DNA of 64,000 nucleotides from the NCBI GenBank assembly GCA_001599295.1, contig BCGN01000009.1:664413-728412 (forward strand). The letters run 5' to 3'. Origin of the DNA: Sporopachydermia quercuum (taxonomy: Eukaryota; Ascomycota; Sporopachydermiomycetes; Sporopachydermiales; Sporopachydermiaceae). The notes under the pieces are model-generated. The model saw nothing but the letters and a program-made list of their open reading frames with translations. It ran no database searches and was not told the DNA's origin. How positions within the stretch are numbered: position 1 is the stretch's first letter; every line of letters starts with the position of its first letter. Shown in pieces: positions 43,529 through 55,676 of this stretch. Both the position numbers and the translations under genes were made by a program.

Positions 43529-46500
43529 CGGTAATAATGGCGTTGAAAGGAAAACGAAATATTGAAAACAATAGCAGTGAATTACTGGATATATCTTTTT
43601 CCCTGGTATACAGTTGAAGAGCTTTATAAATGCGTAGTACAGATCTAAATAGAGGCCTACGCTCACTTAACCATTCATTCAATCGATCATATAAACAAAT
43701 TTAGAGAAGAATCGCCAATTACGAAAATCTTTCTCCTGCACATTTCATTCTCTTGCATATCCATACATTTTAACATTGACCTTCTTCTATTAATTATTAT
43801 TTATGATCACGTAATAGAATCAGTCTGAAATTCATTTTCAGTAAGGTTCATCCTAAAACTTAATGAGAATAAGTTTTTCAGTTTGGCCCAAAACAGTTAA
43901 AATTAATTTCCATAATAATAAGTATGACTTGTTTTAAACTTTACGCGTTGGCTTTAGAAAAGTTGTTGTGGGCAATGAGAATTGAGTTTCACCTTCGTTG
44001 AATAATAAATTCATCTAGTTTCGGGATTATGCGCTATTAAGCGAAATATTCACTCTTGTTCAATAGTTCTTATATACAATCGACATATCGTTATAGATCA
44101 ACTGGATGGTCTTAATTATATCTGAAAATCCATCTGATTGAAAAGTTGATTAGAACAAAATAGATGAATCTTGTAGAATGATTTTGGAGTAAAATGAAGT
44201 GAATCATGATTTAGTAGCTAACTGGTTCGTTTCAAAAGGGATCCTCATATTACCAGCATTGTGAACTCAGCTAACGGTTTGGCCACATATAGTTATGTAA
44301 TTTGCCTGGATAAATAAAAATAAGAACACCTAATATGTGGCGTCAAACCAATCACAATACAGAGACTCTCAAGGCTTATCAAGATCTATTGAAGTAATCT
44401 TGTTAGAGATCCACTCAGTCTGTTCCCCATCTGCTAAATATTATCTTCACAAGCTTTCTCCTTCTGCAATAATTTTAATAATTTAGTTATTTATTTTAGT
44501 TTCAACCCCGCAACAAAAAACTGGGGGATTCATCTAAAAAGAGGAGTAATGTTGAAAAAATTAGTTGCCTTAAGGCTGCAAACTTAGTTAAATTAGATGG
44601 GAGTACAGTTGATGAGCTAAACTGCTTTACATCTGTTATCACCAACATTATCTTTCTAATCGTTTCCTAAATTTCACCTTCGAAACGCGTCGTTGAAATA
44701 AAGTTTACTTAAAGGCACCAAAAACTTTCCACTGAGGAGTAGCTCCTGCATGTATCTCAAGTATTACATGACAAGTTCAGTTAAAGCGGGTGAATCATCA
44801 TGCTGGCCATCGATCTTTCAGCCTGACTGCACTGCACCGCTACAATATTGAAAAAAGTAATGCAAGATGACGATCAAATCTACAACCTTATGAAGCTGAT
44901 TAGTAGTTCTTCTTTCTTTTTCTTTGTTTCAGAAGCTGATTCATTATCCATAATTCAAATGTCTTCATTTCCATTCACATTGCTAGTTTCCCTCAAACAT
45001 ACATTGTTTATCTTTAGATCAACGTTATTGGCTTTTTATTTGTTTCTCGAAATAGCAGCGAGTGAACTAAGTTAATAATTAGTTATTTCAGTTGAAATGT
45101 TGTGTGAAATTGCACATAAAATTTTGCTAAAATAGCTTCCCTAATTTCATTGACGATTTGAAACTCTTTGATAAAAAAATTAATGATTATATCAACAACT
45201 AATTATCTAGAATTTGATGCAGTTTCTTCAATATTCACCTAAATAAAGAAATCTGAAACAAAATTACGATACCTTGCATAATATACATGTCTGAATGGTA
45301 TTTACAAATATTGGAGTTTGAATGTTTGTTATACAATTATGAAACAATATGGAATGTTGATGCTGGCGCTCCACAGGAAACGGTAGAGATAAAGGTCAAG
45401 TAGAACAAATGCGCAAGAGAAAATCTCGGCAATGAAATAAATGAAACGTTTTGAGAACCAAAATGTAGATATAAAGTTAGATAAATTTTGCTTTTCTTTT
45501 TCGTTAGCTTGAATCGATTTTGTTGGTGCTCAACATCAAAGTTCTATGGTGTTGAAGGGCGAATACCCCATATTTCATATCTGCAGATCTGCTACTATTG
45601 ACAGCTCAACATCAACCAAGTTTGTTGGCAGTGAAAGCTCTGCCCATAAATCTACAACCGAAACCTTCACTAACGTTAAAGGCTACATTACACTACATTG
45701 CCTGCAATGAGCCAACTGGCATTTCTGTTTTGATGATCGTAAAACAAACACTGTTGAGAAGAGGCCCATAAAAGTATTCCTAAGCACAGCAACCAAAAAA
45801 AGGAACAAGTAATATAGGTCAATAAACTTATTACGTATTCACAAGTCTTTCACCAACTTTTCACTCTCACCACTAACTGTGCAAATAACAACAATTCATC
45901 GAAACGGTACCTCGTGGTACGTTTCTAGAGATAGAATTTCCCACTGCTCACAGCTCATGTAATTTACGATGCATACAGTCTGCATATTGACCACCTAATC
46001 ACTAATCACATCAAATTCCAGCTCATTTCGATGATCATTTTTCATAGAGTTAAGGTTTATTTTCTTCTCCATTTTGGCAATAACCCTAATAAGATTAAGG
46101 TTTTATTGTCTCTGAAAACTTCTATTCATTCTACAAGTCATGTGAATCGAGACGCGAAGCCTTCCAAATAAGCGCACATGGCCCTTTTTTTTAAAAGTTC
46201 TCATAGAATACGAACACTTGTAGTCAGAGTTGAGGTTATCGTTGCTTATTATGGTCATTTACTGAAATCCCCAACTGTTATATCGAGAAGTAAGTGCTTA
46301 CTCACTAAGGCTGATTAGAACAGATAATCATCTATGTTGAAATAATCTATGAGTCGATAGATCTATTGCTCGTTTATTCAATAATGATAACTAAGTGAAA
46401 AGTATCGAGTGGCTTTCGCAATATTAATCATTCAAGGGAAGTTTTTTTGTTACAATAAATACTTTTTTACTTTCTATCTATATGACCCAAGTAATGGAAG

Positions 46501-48258
46501 ATGAGCCACCTAATTGATTCAAACAAGCATTCCGATAAGTTCCTCAGTTTTTCTCATCTTTCTATCTCTAGGTCTATTTCATCGTTAAGACAAAATATTT
46601 TTCTTATTTTAAATTTATTGATTTCATATTCTTTTGACATTCACAGCTAGTTCACGTGAAGACGCATTTTCTGATTCTGACTGTAGGTCACTAAGAGCGA
46701 TCTACTCACTCTAGTCCTTTCAACAAACTAACCTTTCAATAGATGTTCTGAATAACTATTTTTTATGGATCAGAGCTCATAAGAAAATTTATCTTTTAAT
46801 ATTATAAACTATAGATTTACTCTATACTCTTCTGAATAATAAGGCGTTAACACTCCATTTTTCAAAGTTTATGGACCTTTTTATTTTCGCTTGATGGGTG
46901 AGTCGCTCATTATGCCCTCAAACTTTGTAGGGCTAAGAAATAGTAAGATAATGATAATAACATGCTCATCCATCAATTCAAAGTTAAGGTTTACAATTAA
47001 GTTTTCATTTAGCTCACAGTTTCTCAAAGATTCTTCACCCCTAAATTCAATTAACTGCTGATTTTCATAATGGCGTATTAAAACTTCAAGTGTGTCTACA
47101 GTTAGAAAAGTGGTTTTTAGTAAGATAATTTATTGCCGTTATTGTTTCAAGTGTTTCCGTCACATTTCAAGGATGATACAACAAAAGGAACAAATATTCG
47201 GTAAGAGAAATATTCACCATCATTTTCTATCGAGATTTATGGCAAAATTGTGGTTAGACATGTAACTTTTCTACCACACGCGTTATCAGCATAGTTTGAG
47301 ACCTATCGTACTTTTTTATGTTTCCTTGCTATGGATCAAAAGAAAGCCAGACACCATAAATGAAAATTAGTGCTTGTAACTCTAATAAGTAGATTTAATT
47401 AGTTAGTTTCAAGATACACCTTCAATGGTAATCAATGCATCAAATAAACTTCAGATTTGCAAATAAAGTTGCGCATGATAAAACAATTCAAAAATAATTT
47501 CCTCAACTTTATTCAACAAGCAAACTTACACTAATACCGAATTTTGAGCTATGGTGTAGGGTAAAACCTTTTTCTTGCTTTGTTCTTGTGATACGCTTTT
47601 TCTTGTATCTTTATCTTTCTCTCACTTGTCTGTTGGTAGTTATGATCATGAGCAAGTTGTATTTGAGAGAGTATTTGTTAGTCTTAATAGTTTGGGAAGC
47701 TTTTGATCGGTAGAAGTTCTTAAGCACAATTTGTATTGCATTTTGGTAGCCCTATTTGCTGTCTTTGAAGCAAGATCTAGTGGCACTCATTGATTTTGAG
47801 GGAAATTTATTTGCCAACAGAAAGCTACAAATCAAAGCAGCAAAGATACATTTTATCAAAGGAATCTTCTTAATTGACACATAAGAAGACCTGCGATATA
47901 ACAAAACAAAACAAAACCAAGAACAAAAGCATTAAAAACTTGTATATAACATATAGTTAGTTGTTCCTATTCATTGATTAGAATTTGAGCATCCACTGTT
48001 CAATCCATTCGACCCAGCAAGAGAGATAGAGTCAACAGACATCGTCATCACATCATAAACTACACACTTGAGCTCACAAAAATTACTACAACTTGAAAAG
48101 TTATTTTTATCTTCAACTTGACTGTTTACTTGATGATTAGAATTCTTTTCTGAGAACCATAATCGGTCCCCCAATATCTATCACTAATTTGACGTTATAA
48201 ATTTAGTTTTAACTAGAGTTGAGGATTATTAAGAGACGATTATTCTATTATCATTATA
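43529..48258. other. 4.7 kb stretch without a supported gene
   Basis: No ATG-led frame of interest on either strand; the two longest frames (44848-45075 plus, 47971-48174 minus) start with TTG. It is AT-rich with a pyrimidine-rich block at about 47560-47630 and an A/C-rich block with CTTGTATATAA near 47940 just before the next gene. A TTCACGTGAA palindrome lies at 46651-46660. No tRNA or spliceosomal RNA core motif was seen. It could be an unusually long promoter, a non-coding RNA locus or a centromere. Confidence 0.45.
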
Positions 48259-50175
48259 ATGCCTTATACTCCGCCATCATCACTATCACTCTCTGCCATC
48301 AATAGCTGTGAATTCAAGCAAAGACCTACTAACCCTAAAGTATCACCTACCGGCTCAGATCTCCATCATGTGGAATCATTGAGTTCGTTAAACTCAATGA
48401 GCAATGATTCGACGTCATCTTCTCCTTCATCCTCGATTTCTGCATCCTCCTCATCATCATCTCTAAGTTCAACTGACACTTACTCTGACTCTTTCTACAG
48501 GTCTAATATGAACCAGAAAGCCAAACTATCAGTGCATCCAACAAGTTTACAAGTTCGCGCTTCACCTTCAGTACAAAAATCTTTAACTCCTGTATTGACA
48601 ACTGGATTTGTTGATTCATTATCTCATGAAACCAGCTCTGTATCATCATGCTCATTTTCAACAAATTCTTCGGACACCTACACTTCGTCCAACACTTCAT
48701 TGGATACAATGATTGGACCACCTTCTAATTTGTCATCAGAGAGTTTATCTTCTCCTCAATCTGCTAGAACAGAAACTCCAGATTTTAATGATTTTGGTGA
48801 CAATGAGTCAACATCTTCTTCTGGAAGCTCCAAAACAGTTCGTCCTAATCTCATTAGAAAGAAATCAGGTGAACTAGTTAAATCATCTCTCAAACTATTT
48901 CCTCTAAACAGGTCTGCATCAGTTCCTCCTTCAAAATCGGTTCATTTTGACTCAAATCACCTAGTTGATGTTCGACGATTTTCTCATCTGGAGAGACCTA
49001 TAGCTGTTTCTGCTAACTCAAGCCCCAACAGAGAACGGGCTAAGTTTCACTGGGGATCGGATTCAGATAACGATTCCAGTGAAGACGATTCATACTATGA
49101 TGAAGATGAAATCGATGAGGATGAAGACTACAGCTCCAAATCAGGTTCTAGTTTCGATGATTATGAAAATTATGAGACTGTTTGGGCAATTGGTACCCCA
49201 AATTTCCCCTCTAAACGATATTATAACCAAGAGATCTATTTGGATAAGTTATCATTGTCTGATAATGGATTATATCTTGTTGGTAACATATACGTGAAGA
49301 ACATTGCGTTTCAAAAATACGTTTGTGCTAAATACACTTTAGATTATTGGAAATCAGTCACCGAATTTGAAGCTCATTATAATGATGATCCAATGATGAA
49401 AGATAGAATTCCCAATTATGACCCTTTCATCTTCAAATTATGCCTTGATGATCTCCCTAGAGGTGCCTTGAAATATAGTTCAATGTTTCTCTATCTGAAA
49501 TACAGTGTAAATAATCAAACGTTCTATGATAACAATAATGGTTACAATTACCAAATCGATTTCACCAAGGTACCTAAAGTCAATAACAAGAGCAATGGCC
49601 GGTTCTCATTCGGAAGTTACGGACCAAAGGAAAAGAGTGTTATCCCATCAAAACTCAGAAGNTCAAGAGTTGGAGATGATTTTTCACTATTAAACATCAG
49701 TGAAACATCATCTTTCTTCTCTGATAAAATTGCAAATGATTTCAGTAAGAAACTATCGTTGTCAAATACTTCATCACCAAATAGGAACAAATCAACTCCT
49801 TCTCTACCTTCTTCAAAGACTGATTTCAAGTTTTCCCCGAATAATAGTTTGAATGCTACTACTACTATCACTTCTGGACCTTCATCACCTGAAAAAATTA
49901 TGAAACCATCGTATTCTAGTTTCGCCTCTAATTTTGGACATGAGTTTTGCGGTGCCTCTGGTAACCACGATACTGTTGCTAGCTCAGGATTCGGCTATGT
50001 TCACGTACCTCGTTCTAGTAATGTCGTCAATAGTGGGTTGAACACTTTACAAGATGGTTCCAAACCATTGCAGTCGTTTATTAAAGATCCTAGTGGATCA
50101 AAACTGGACTCCGACTCTTATAGAAGTCTTCTAGAAAGTTATTGCTTTTATCAAGGTCAGTCTATCTCGAATTGA
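48259..50175 (+). CDS. PP1 regulatory subunit with CBM21 domain (Gac1/Pig/Gip2 family)
   Basis: 638 residues from ATG 48259, single exon. Family members target protein phosphatase 1 (Glc7) to glycogen synthase and so promote glycogen storage. The RVxF PP1-docking motif appears as K-S-V-H-F at residues 226-230. The CBM21 carbohydrate-binding domain spans about 305-438, with V-W-A-I-G-T-P-N-F-P, V-G-N-I-Y-V-K-N-I-A-F-Q-K, V-C-A-K-Y-T-L-D-Y-W-K and L-K-Y-S-V-N-N-Q. Both flanks are Ser-rich and disordered, and an acidic patch (D-E-D-E-I-D-E-D-E-D) precedes CBM21. One N near residue 468. Gac1 versus Gip2/Pig2 orthology cannot be decided by eye. The upstream spacer is 4.7 kb long. Confidence 0.92.
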   Translation: MPYTPPSSLSLSAINSCEFKQRPTNPKVSPTGSDLHHVESLSSLNSMSNDSTSSSPSSSISASSSSSSLSSTDTYSDSFYRSNMNQKAKLSVHPTSLQVRASPSVQKSLTPVLTTGFVDSLSHETSSVSSCSFSTNSSDTYTSSNTSLDTMIGPPSNLSSESLSSPQSARTETPDFNDFGDNESTSSSGSSKTVRPNLIRKKSGELVKSSLKLFPLNRSASVPPSKSVHFDSNHLVDVRRFSHLERPIAVSANSSPNRERAKFHWGSDSDNDSSEDDSYYDEDEIDEDEDYSSKSGSSFDDYENYETVWAIGTPNFPSKRYYNQEIYLDKLSLSDNGLYLVGNIYVKNIAFQKYVCAKYTLDYWKSVTEFEAHYNDDPMMKDRIPNYDPFIFKLCLDDLPRGALKYSSMFLYLKYSVNNQTFYDNNNGYNYQIDFTKVPKVNNKSNGRFSFGSYGPKEKSVIPSKLRXSRVGDDFSLLNISETSSFFSDKIANDFSKKLSLSNTSSPNRNKSTPSLPSSKTDFKFSPNNSLNATTTITSGPSSPEKIMKPSYSSFASNFGHEFCGASGNHDTVASSGFGYVHVPRSSNVVNSGLNTLQDGSKPLQSFIKDPSGSKLDSDSYRSLLESYCFYQGQSISN

Positions 50176-51457
50176 ACTGTAATGGGTTGATGAACCATTT
50201 TCTTCACTAGCACATCATTTCATGATTAGAACTATTAGTTTTATAATTATTATCGTCAAATCACCCCATCATCATCATCACTATCATATTATCATCATCA
50301 CATTATTATGATATCACATTACATCATATCATTATCACATTATAGCAAGCTACTAAAAGTCATACATCATTGTATTGCTTCTAAATGAAACAACGAAATG
50401 GGAGAAAAGGAAGAAACAGGGGCGCAACCATTTTTTCATTATTGCCAAATATGAATAGACTTCTAGGTGCATTTTGGCAATGGATCAGTCTGTTCGATAA
50501 TTCAACTATAACACCTCTTTCATCTCTTTTGTATCGTTGCTTNGTCAACTCACTCAGATTCTAGTATATTTTGATTTCTGAGTTTTAACTGTTGGCGACA
50601 ACAAAAACATGTTCAATCAGCATTTGTTGAAGGATAATCTATCAGTTGGAGAATCTCCTACAGCGTGCATTGTGTTTATTTTACTTTAACATTTATCCTT
50701 CATTTGGATCTCGATTTTCCAAACAGTTTATCCTTTCATTCAGTACAATTCATAATCTGATTTGTTTGTTGATCCATGTATCAGTGAGAGTCAGTTCCAC
50801 TCATCTTGATATTCATACTTTATTTCATTCACTTTGTTTAAGTTTTTCATTTTACATTGTTTCCTTTCCTTTTGTTTTTTCATTTTCTTCCTTATTCTAT
50901 TCTCTATATTTTCATTCCTATTTGCTTGTCTCTTATTTATTGTATCATGTTAGTTTAATCTTTCTTTAAGGATTAAACTACTTAACGGTTAGGTTGGGAT
51001 CGGAATACAAGTTTTGTCCGGTTAGTATATGTTACTGACAAACTACGAGGTTAATATTATTTTATTTTTGCTAGATTTATTTTTAATAGAGTTCAAAATT
51101 GAATTGTGACATCAGTTTTATTACTGTTATGTAGGTATGGTGAAACAGCAAGGGTAATAGATCCCAAAGTGTGTAAACAGTGTGTATACCTTTGTCAGTC
51201 TAGTCACACTTATAACTTCAGGAGGATGCAAACATAATGTGAGTATCATCATACTTTCATAATGGAGATATTTGCAATGCAAACATAATGTAAATATCTT
51301 CACAGAAAAAAGATGATAAATCGATAATAGTCAAGACGCCAAAGAAATAATATTCTTTTTTTAAATTAAAATCAGACACTGATATATATACAACTTTTCC
51401 ATAGTATTTGTATGTGATGTACACCTAGTACTTGATATATTACATATTTTAACCAAT
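50176..51457. other. Convergent spacer with ATC-rich tract
   Basis: 1.28 kb. An impure CATCAT/CATTAT satellite lies at about 50262-50345 just past the stop. A 107-codon, Phe/Leu/Ser-rich frame (50646-50969) starts with TTG and reflects T-rich DNA, not a gene. Confidence 0.55.
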
Positions 51458-53339
51458 CTAACGAGGCAAATGACCAGGGAAATTGCCAACTCGGTAACTA
51501 AAGGAAGTTATGTTAGTATATGGTTATTCTGCTTCAGAAGAGCTGGAAGATGACTTTCGAATTGAAGTAGAAGATTTTTAAGCGNAGCGAGTCCAAGCCT
51601 TGCATTATGACAAGTCGTAGCTATTTAAGAAAAACAAAGCTAATACATACTCCAAATGAACAAAAGCTCTTTCAATCATCGGTAAAGTCTCAATGGCGTA
51701 TTGAATGGCTTCACCAATATCATGACTATCTCTTACATTGAGATTAGAATCCAAGACAACATCAACTTCAACATTCACGTTATCACCAGCATGGTAAGCA
51801 TTGAGGGCTGTGATTTGTTTGACCGATTCAGCAAACCTAGCGCATAGATATAGAACAACTTGTCTATCCTCAGGATCTGCTGAAGCACCTGTAAGGTGTT
51901 CAATATGCTCAACAGCACTGGAAATCACTGGTTAGTTTTCGGAATAATCAAACACTATAGACTATACATGAAAGATATCCATGTCAATGACATGGTAACA
52001 TGCTTATCAATAAAAACTTAACATACGTTTGAGACCAAGAGTAGATTATATAACAAACAAGGAACAAGGCTCCACTTGGATCAACCCACCATAAGTCAAA
52101 ATAATAACCAACGACAGGGAAAATAATAGAGAATGTGCTAAAAATCGATAGTTAGTAAAGGTACCGGACATAACATAACTTCTAATTTCCGCTGGTGCAT
52201 ACGTGGATTCCTTTGACCATTCAACTGTTAATTGAAAAATAGCAAACATACTTAAAAACAATGTCAGTCTCAGCATCTTGAGCTAAAGCCTGAACTGAGC
52301 TTGACTCAATTGAGTTGCACCAGAAATATATAATCAATTTAGCAACAATTGTGAGTAACATAATGATGATTGATGAAACACCAACAACAACTGGAGTATG
52401 ATTATTATGGATAAGTCTTTGCAGCGCTTCGGATCCAACTTGGATAAATGACACACAAATAATGACTGAGAAAACCAAAACACCAATAGGTTCAAGTCTT
52501 GTCCTACCAACAGGATATAAATGAGCGTCTCTATGTTCGACTAATCTATTAGAAGTCCAGATGATGAATGTTGATAAAAAGTCCAAAACTGAGTCAACTA
52601 AAGATGCGATAACTGTCATAGAGTTTGTCAAGAGTGCTACTGCTGCTTTAGCAATCAATAAAAAGAAATTAACCGCGAAATTGACCATGATTGCAAAGAA
52701 TACAATATTGGAATTCTCTTCTTTATTGAATCCTAACAGTGGGGCCCCTTCTTCGTCAATGTTACCAGGAACCGCTCTAGATCTTGACCCTGATCCTTGA
52801 GACTCTAACGATGTATTACTTTCATTGTGGCCTGACAATCCTCGGTCATGCAAGTCGCTGCCATATGTTTTCAACATTGATATTTGAATACCGGAGTCTA
52901 ATAACCTATCAATTTCAATGTACCTTTGAATAATTTCATTTTGTTTCTCATAGAACTGCCTTACTTTTCTCCCACATTTTTGTAGCTCTTCATCACTTTT
53001 CAAATACTTAACCCAGTCGTATAAAGGTTTTGAGTTACCAACCAGCTTGAAAGGCCTCATTTCAAGAAGCGATGTATCGATAATGCTTTGACGGTAAGAT
53101 TTTGACATTGTTGCAAGAGAATTTGAACTCTGAAACTTCCTTTCTAATGCTATGATTGAAGCTCGATGACCTGAAGACACCGAGCCGAAAGAATCGACAA
53201 ATACTGAATTATGGCGGGTACGACTCATCTCCGAAGGCTGTAATATTTGTTGTTGATATCCCTGTTGTTCTGGTCCTAGTTCTTCTTGGTGTTGATTATG
53301 ATGAGCAGTGGATGCAAAAGGGGAGATGTTCTCACTCAT
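51458..53339 (-). CDS. Mn/Fe-type cation diffusion facilitator, four exons
   Basis: Exons 52252-53339, 52027-52137, 51651-51917 and 51458-51497 sum to 1506 nt, 501 residues, all in phase. Introns of 114, 109 and 153 nt have GTATGT donors and TACTAAC/AACTAAC branches. The cytosolic N-terminus of about 210 residues is followed by six helices. Metal sites are D-S-V-L-D in helix 2 and D-A-E-T-D in helix 5, the D-x3-D signature of manganese/iron CDFs as opposed to the H-x3-D of Zrc1. The splice restores D-I-V-F-N-T-F-S-I-I-F-P-V-V-G and W-V-D-P-S-G-A. The C-terminal domain includes V-D-V-V-L-D and the 40-nt last exon supplies the end D-Y-R-V-G-N-F-P-G-H-L-P-R. Plant and fungal relatives load Mn into Golgi or vacuole; substrate here is inferred. 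Confidence 0.92.
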
Positions 53340-55676
53340 TGCATTAAGAGTGTTTCAAACAAATAACGCCTCTAGAAAAGAAAGACAACTTCACTGAGAG
53401 CGTAATTGACCCCTGAAACAACCTATATGTAAAAATTATAACTTCAGGTCCCTCCAAGTAAAACGTGAGAGTGAGAAATAAAAAAAAATTCTTGAAAAAG
53501 CAATAATATTGTGTGGGTATGGTATGCACTATACTAATTAGTGGTTGGATGTCTCCTTATTACATGCACTATATGTCTCACCTTTCTCTAAATTTTCTGG
53601 GTATTGGCTGTTCTCTTTACCAAGTATTCAAATACAATTTTTTCTGAAGTCAATTGGGAGCAATTATNTTCGTTTAAGACAGTGGATTGCTTGAAATTTA
53701 CTACTGACGATTGCTCTATAATCAGTTCTATACTTATAAATAAGCAAGTTTCTTAAAGGTTGAATGCTTCATTTTCTCACGCTCATCTTTTTGTTCTTAT
53801 TGAAATCTTGTATCCGAATTTTTTAAGTTTTTTGAAAGTAAGTTTTGGATAACATACTGAGTTTGTCTAAGAGTACATAATGGTATATAAGGTTTGAACG
53901 TTTTTCTATTAATTGTTACCATTATTTGGTTAAAGTTCGGGTTTTGTTGCAAATAAGTTAAGTAATGTACTCAAAATCGTTAGCCTGCTGCTGCATTGTG
54001 ATGAGGGAGGAAGGCAATGAAAGAAGGAGGAACTGAAGATGAATGGGAAGATGAATAAATGAATGAAGATTGGTGTAAGCCATAAGTATATGTCTTAAAG
54101 GAATTAAGAAGGACATATATGTTTCATGGAAATAGTATAACTAGATTGGAAATAAAATAGACAATNTGAAGAAAAGTAATGGAANATAAATCGAGAGAAA
54201 CTCTGGCAATTGATCGCGACAAAGAGACAACTACATATTGTGATGAACAGGAGTAACGGCTTGCAGATCCAGGACATTGTTTTTAGGTAGAACTATTCTT
54301 TTGATTAACATACACACATAGATATATAATCATATATATATATATATATATAACGAATATATTCGTTCGAAATTAGGATGCCTTTTGAATTGAGGCTTCA
54401 GAAGGTCGTCAATCAAAATGTAGTATTCCGGTGCTATTGATGCTTTCTTAATTGAAAACAGTATTCAAACCGCAAACTTGTTTCCCAACTGTTTTTTCAA
54501 GGCAAACAATAGACATGTCACCAATTCGAAAACAAAAAAAAACGGTTGGATTTTATGCCTTATTTGAACTACATCATCTCTCAACCTTGTTTATTCATCA
54601 ATTTCCATTACCTTTGCGGTGAACTGAGACGTGGAGAAGAACAAAACTCGCGAATGTCCACACATTAAGACAGGTTTTTCCCAATAAGTTAAAACTAAGG
54701 GTATTGACTTCCATGTAAAGGAGCACGCCANTGATCAGGTTGTACTGAAAAAACTCGATGGATCGACTTGTGCCAGTTTTGGACTACAATCTTTCTCCCA
54801 GAGAAACTAATCGTTACGATATGATTACAAGTTATAAAAAAACAAAATCTCAGGAAGGATGAGATTCAATGTGAGGTCTATAAAACAGTATTGGCTCGAA
54901 GTCAGACCATCATTCAATCGATAGTACCTCAAGCTGAAATGAGAATACTCGTAATTTTCAGCCAGTTACTCAGTAAACAGCTAGATTATTATTCATAATA
55001 TTTAGAAACCATCATTCTTATTGTCTACTGATGTAGAACTGACTTCAAAATCATTCTCTGACTAGCGACGCCAGCAATCTAGCTTAAAACAACTTCTATG
55101 ACTGTGTGAAGTAGAAAAAATTCAATTATCAAACTGAACAAGCCATCATAAATCCTAATACTTTTATCATTAACCCATCAACCAATCTTCTATTATCCAA
55201 CTCTCCAGCTTTTCGTTTAAGCCTCATCTACCATTGCTAGTAGTTGCATCTTTCCACCTTTCTTTATTTTGATTACATAATTATATATACAATCTCCCTG
55301 TAACATCAAGTCTCATTCCATCACAACTCATTTTAACATCACGTCTCATCCCTTTATTTTCTTCTACCAAAGTACTAAAAAATTTTTAGTATGAGGATTC
55401 TTTATCACAAACAATACAAAAAAACATCTGCTCTATAATATCAAATCATCATTTGTATTAGGCGCTAGCTGTTATGAAAGAGACAATCAAGTTGAGCAAT
55501 TAACATTTATTCACTCAAATAAACTGATAAAATATCACACGATCAGGTAGGCATCTTCTTTACTTTAGTTATAGCATACCATTACATAGACTATTATCAA
55601 CAGATCAGAATAGTTTATTTCTGCTTCTTCTTTCTCAAACTTCCAGAGAAAAAGGAGACCCTAGCAGCACTTTACA
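53340..55676. other. Long divergent spacer, no supported gene
   Basis: 2.3 kb between the CDF and DBP9 genes. It contains a TA dinucleotide run (54332-54352) and an abutting 16-bp palindrome. Nothing else recognised; four Ns. Confidence 0.5.
54332..54367. repeat. (TA)n run next to a perfect 16-bp palindrome
   Basis: About ten TA units run into AACGAATATATTCGTT (54352-54367), which equals its own reverse complement. Confidence 0.85.

Noticed and set aside
44341-44400. ACAGAGA string reminiscent of U6 snRNA
   Set aside because: No other U6 element (no AGC triad, no stem-loop) around it.
50646-50969. 107-codon Phe/Ser/Leu-rich frame
   Set aside because: TTG start in a T-rich spacer; looks membrane-like only because of base composition.
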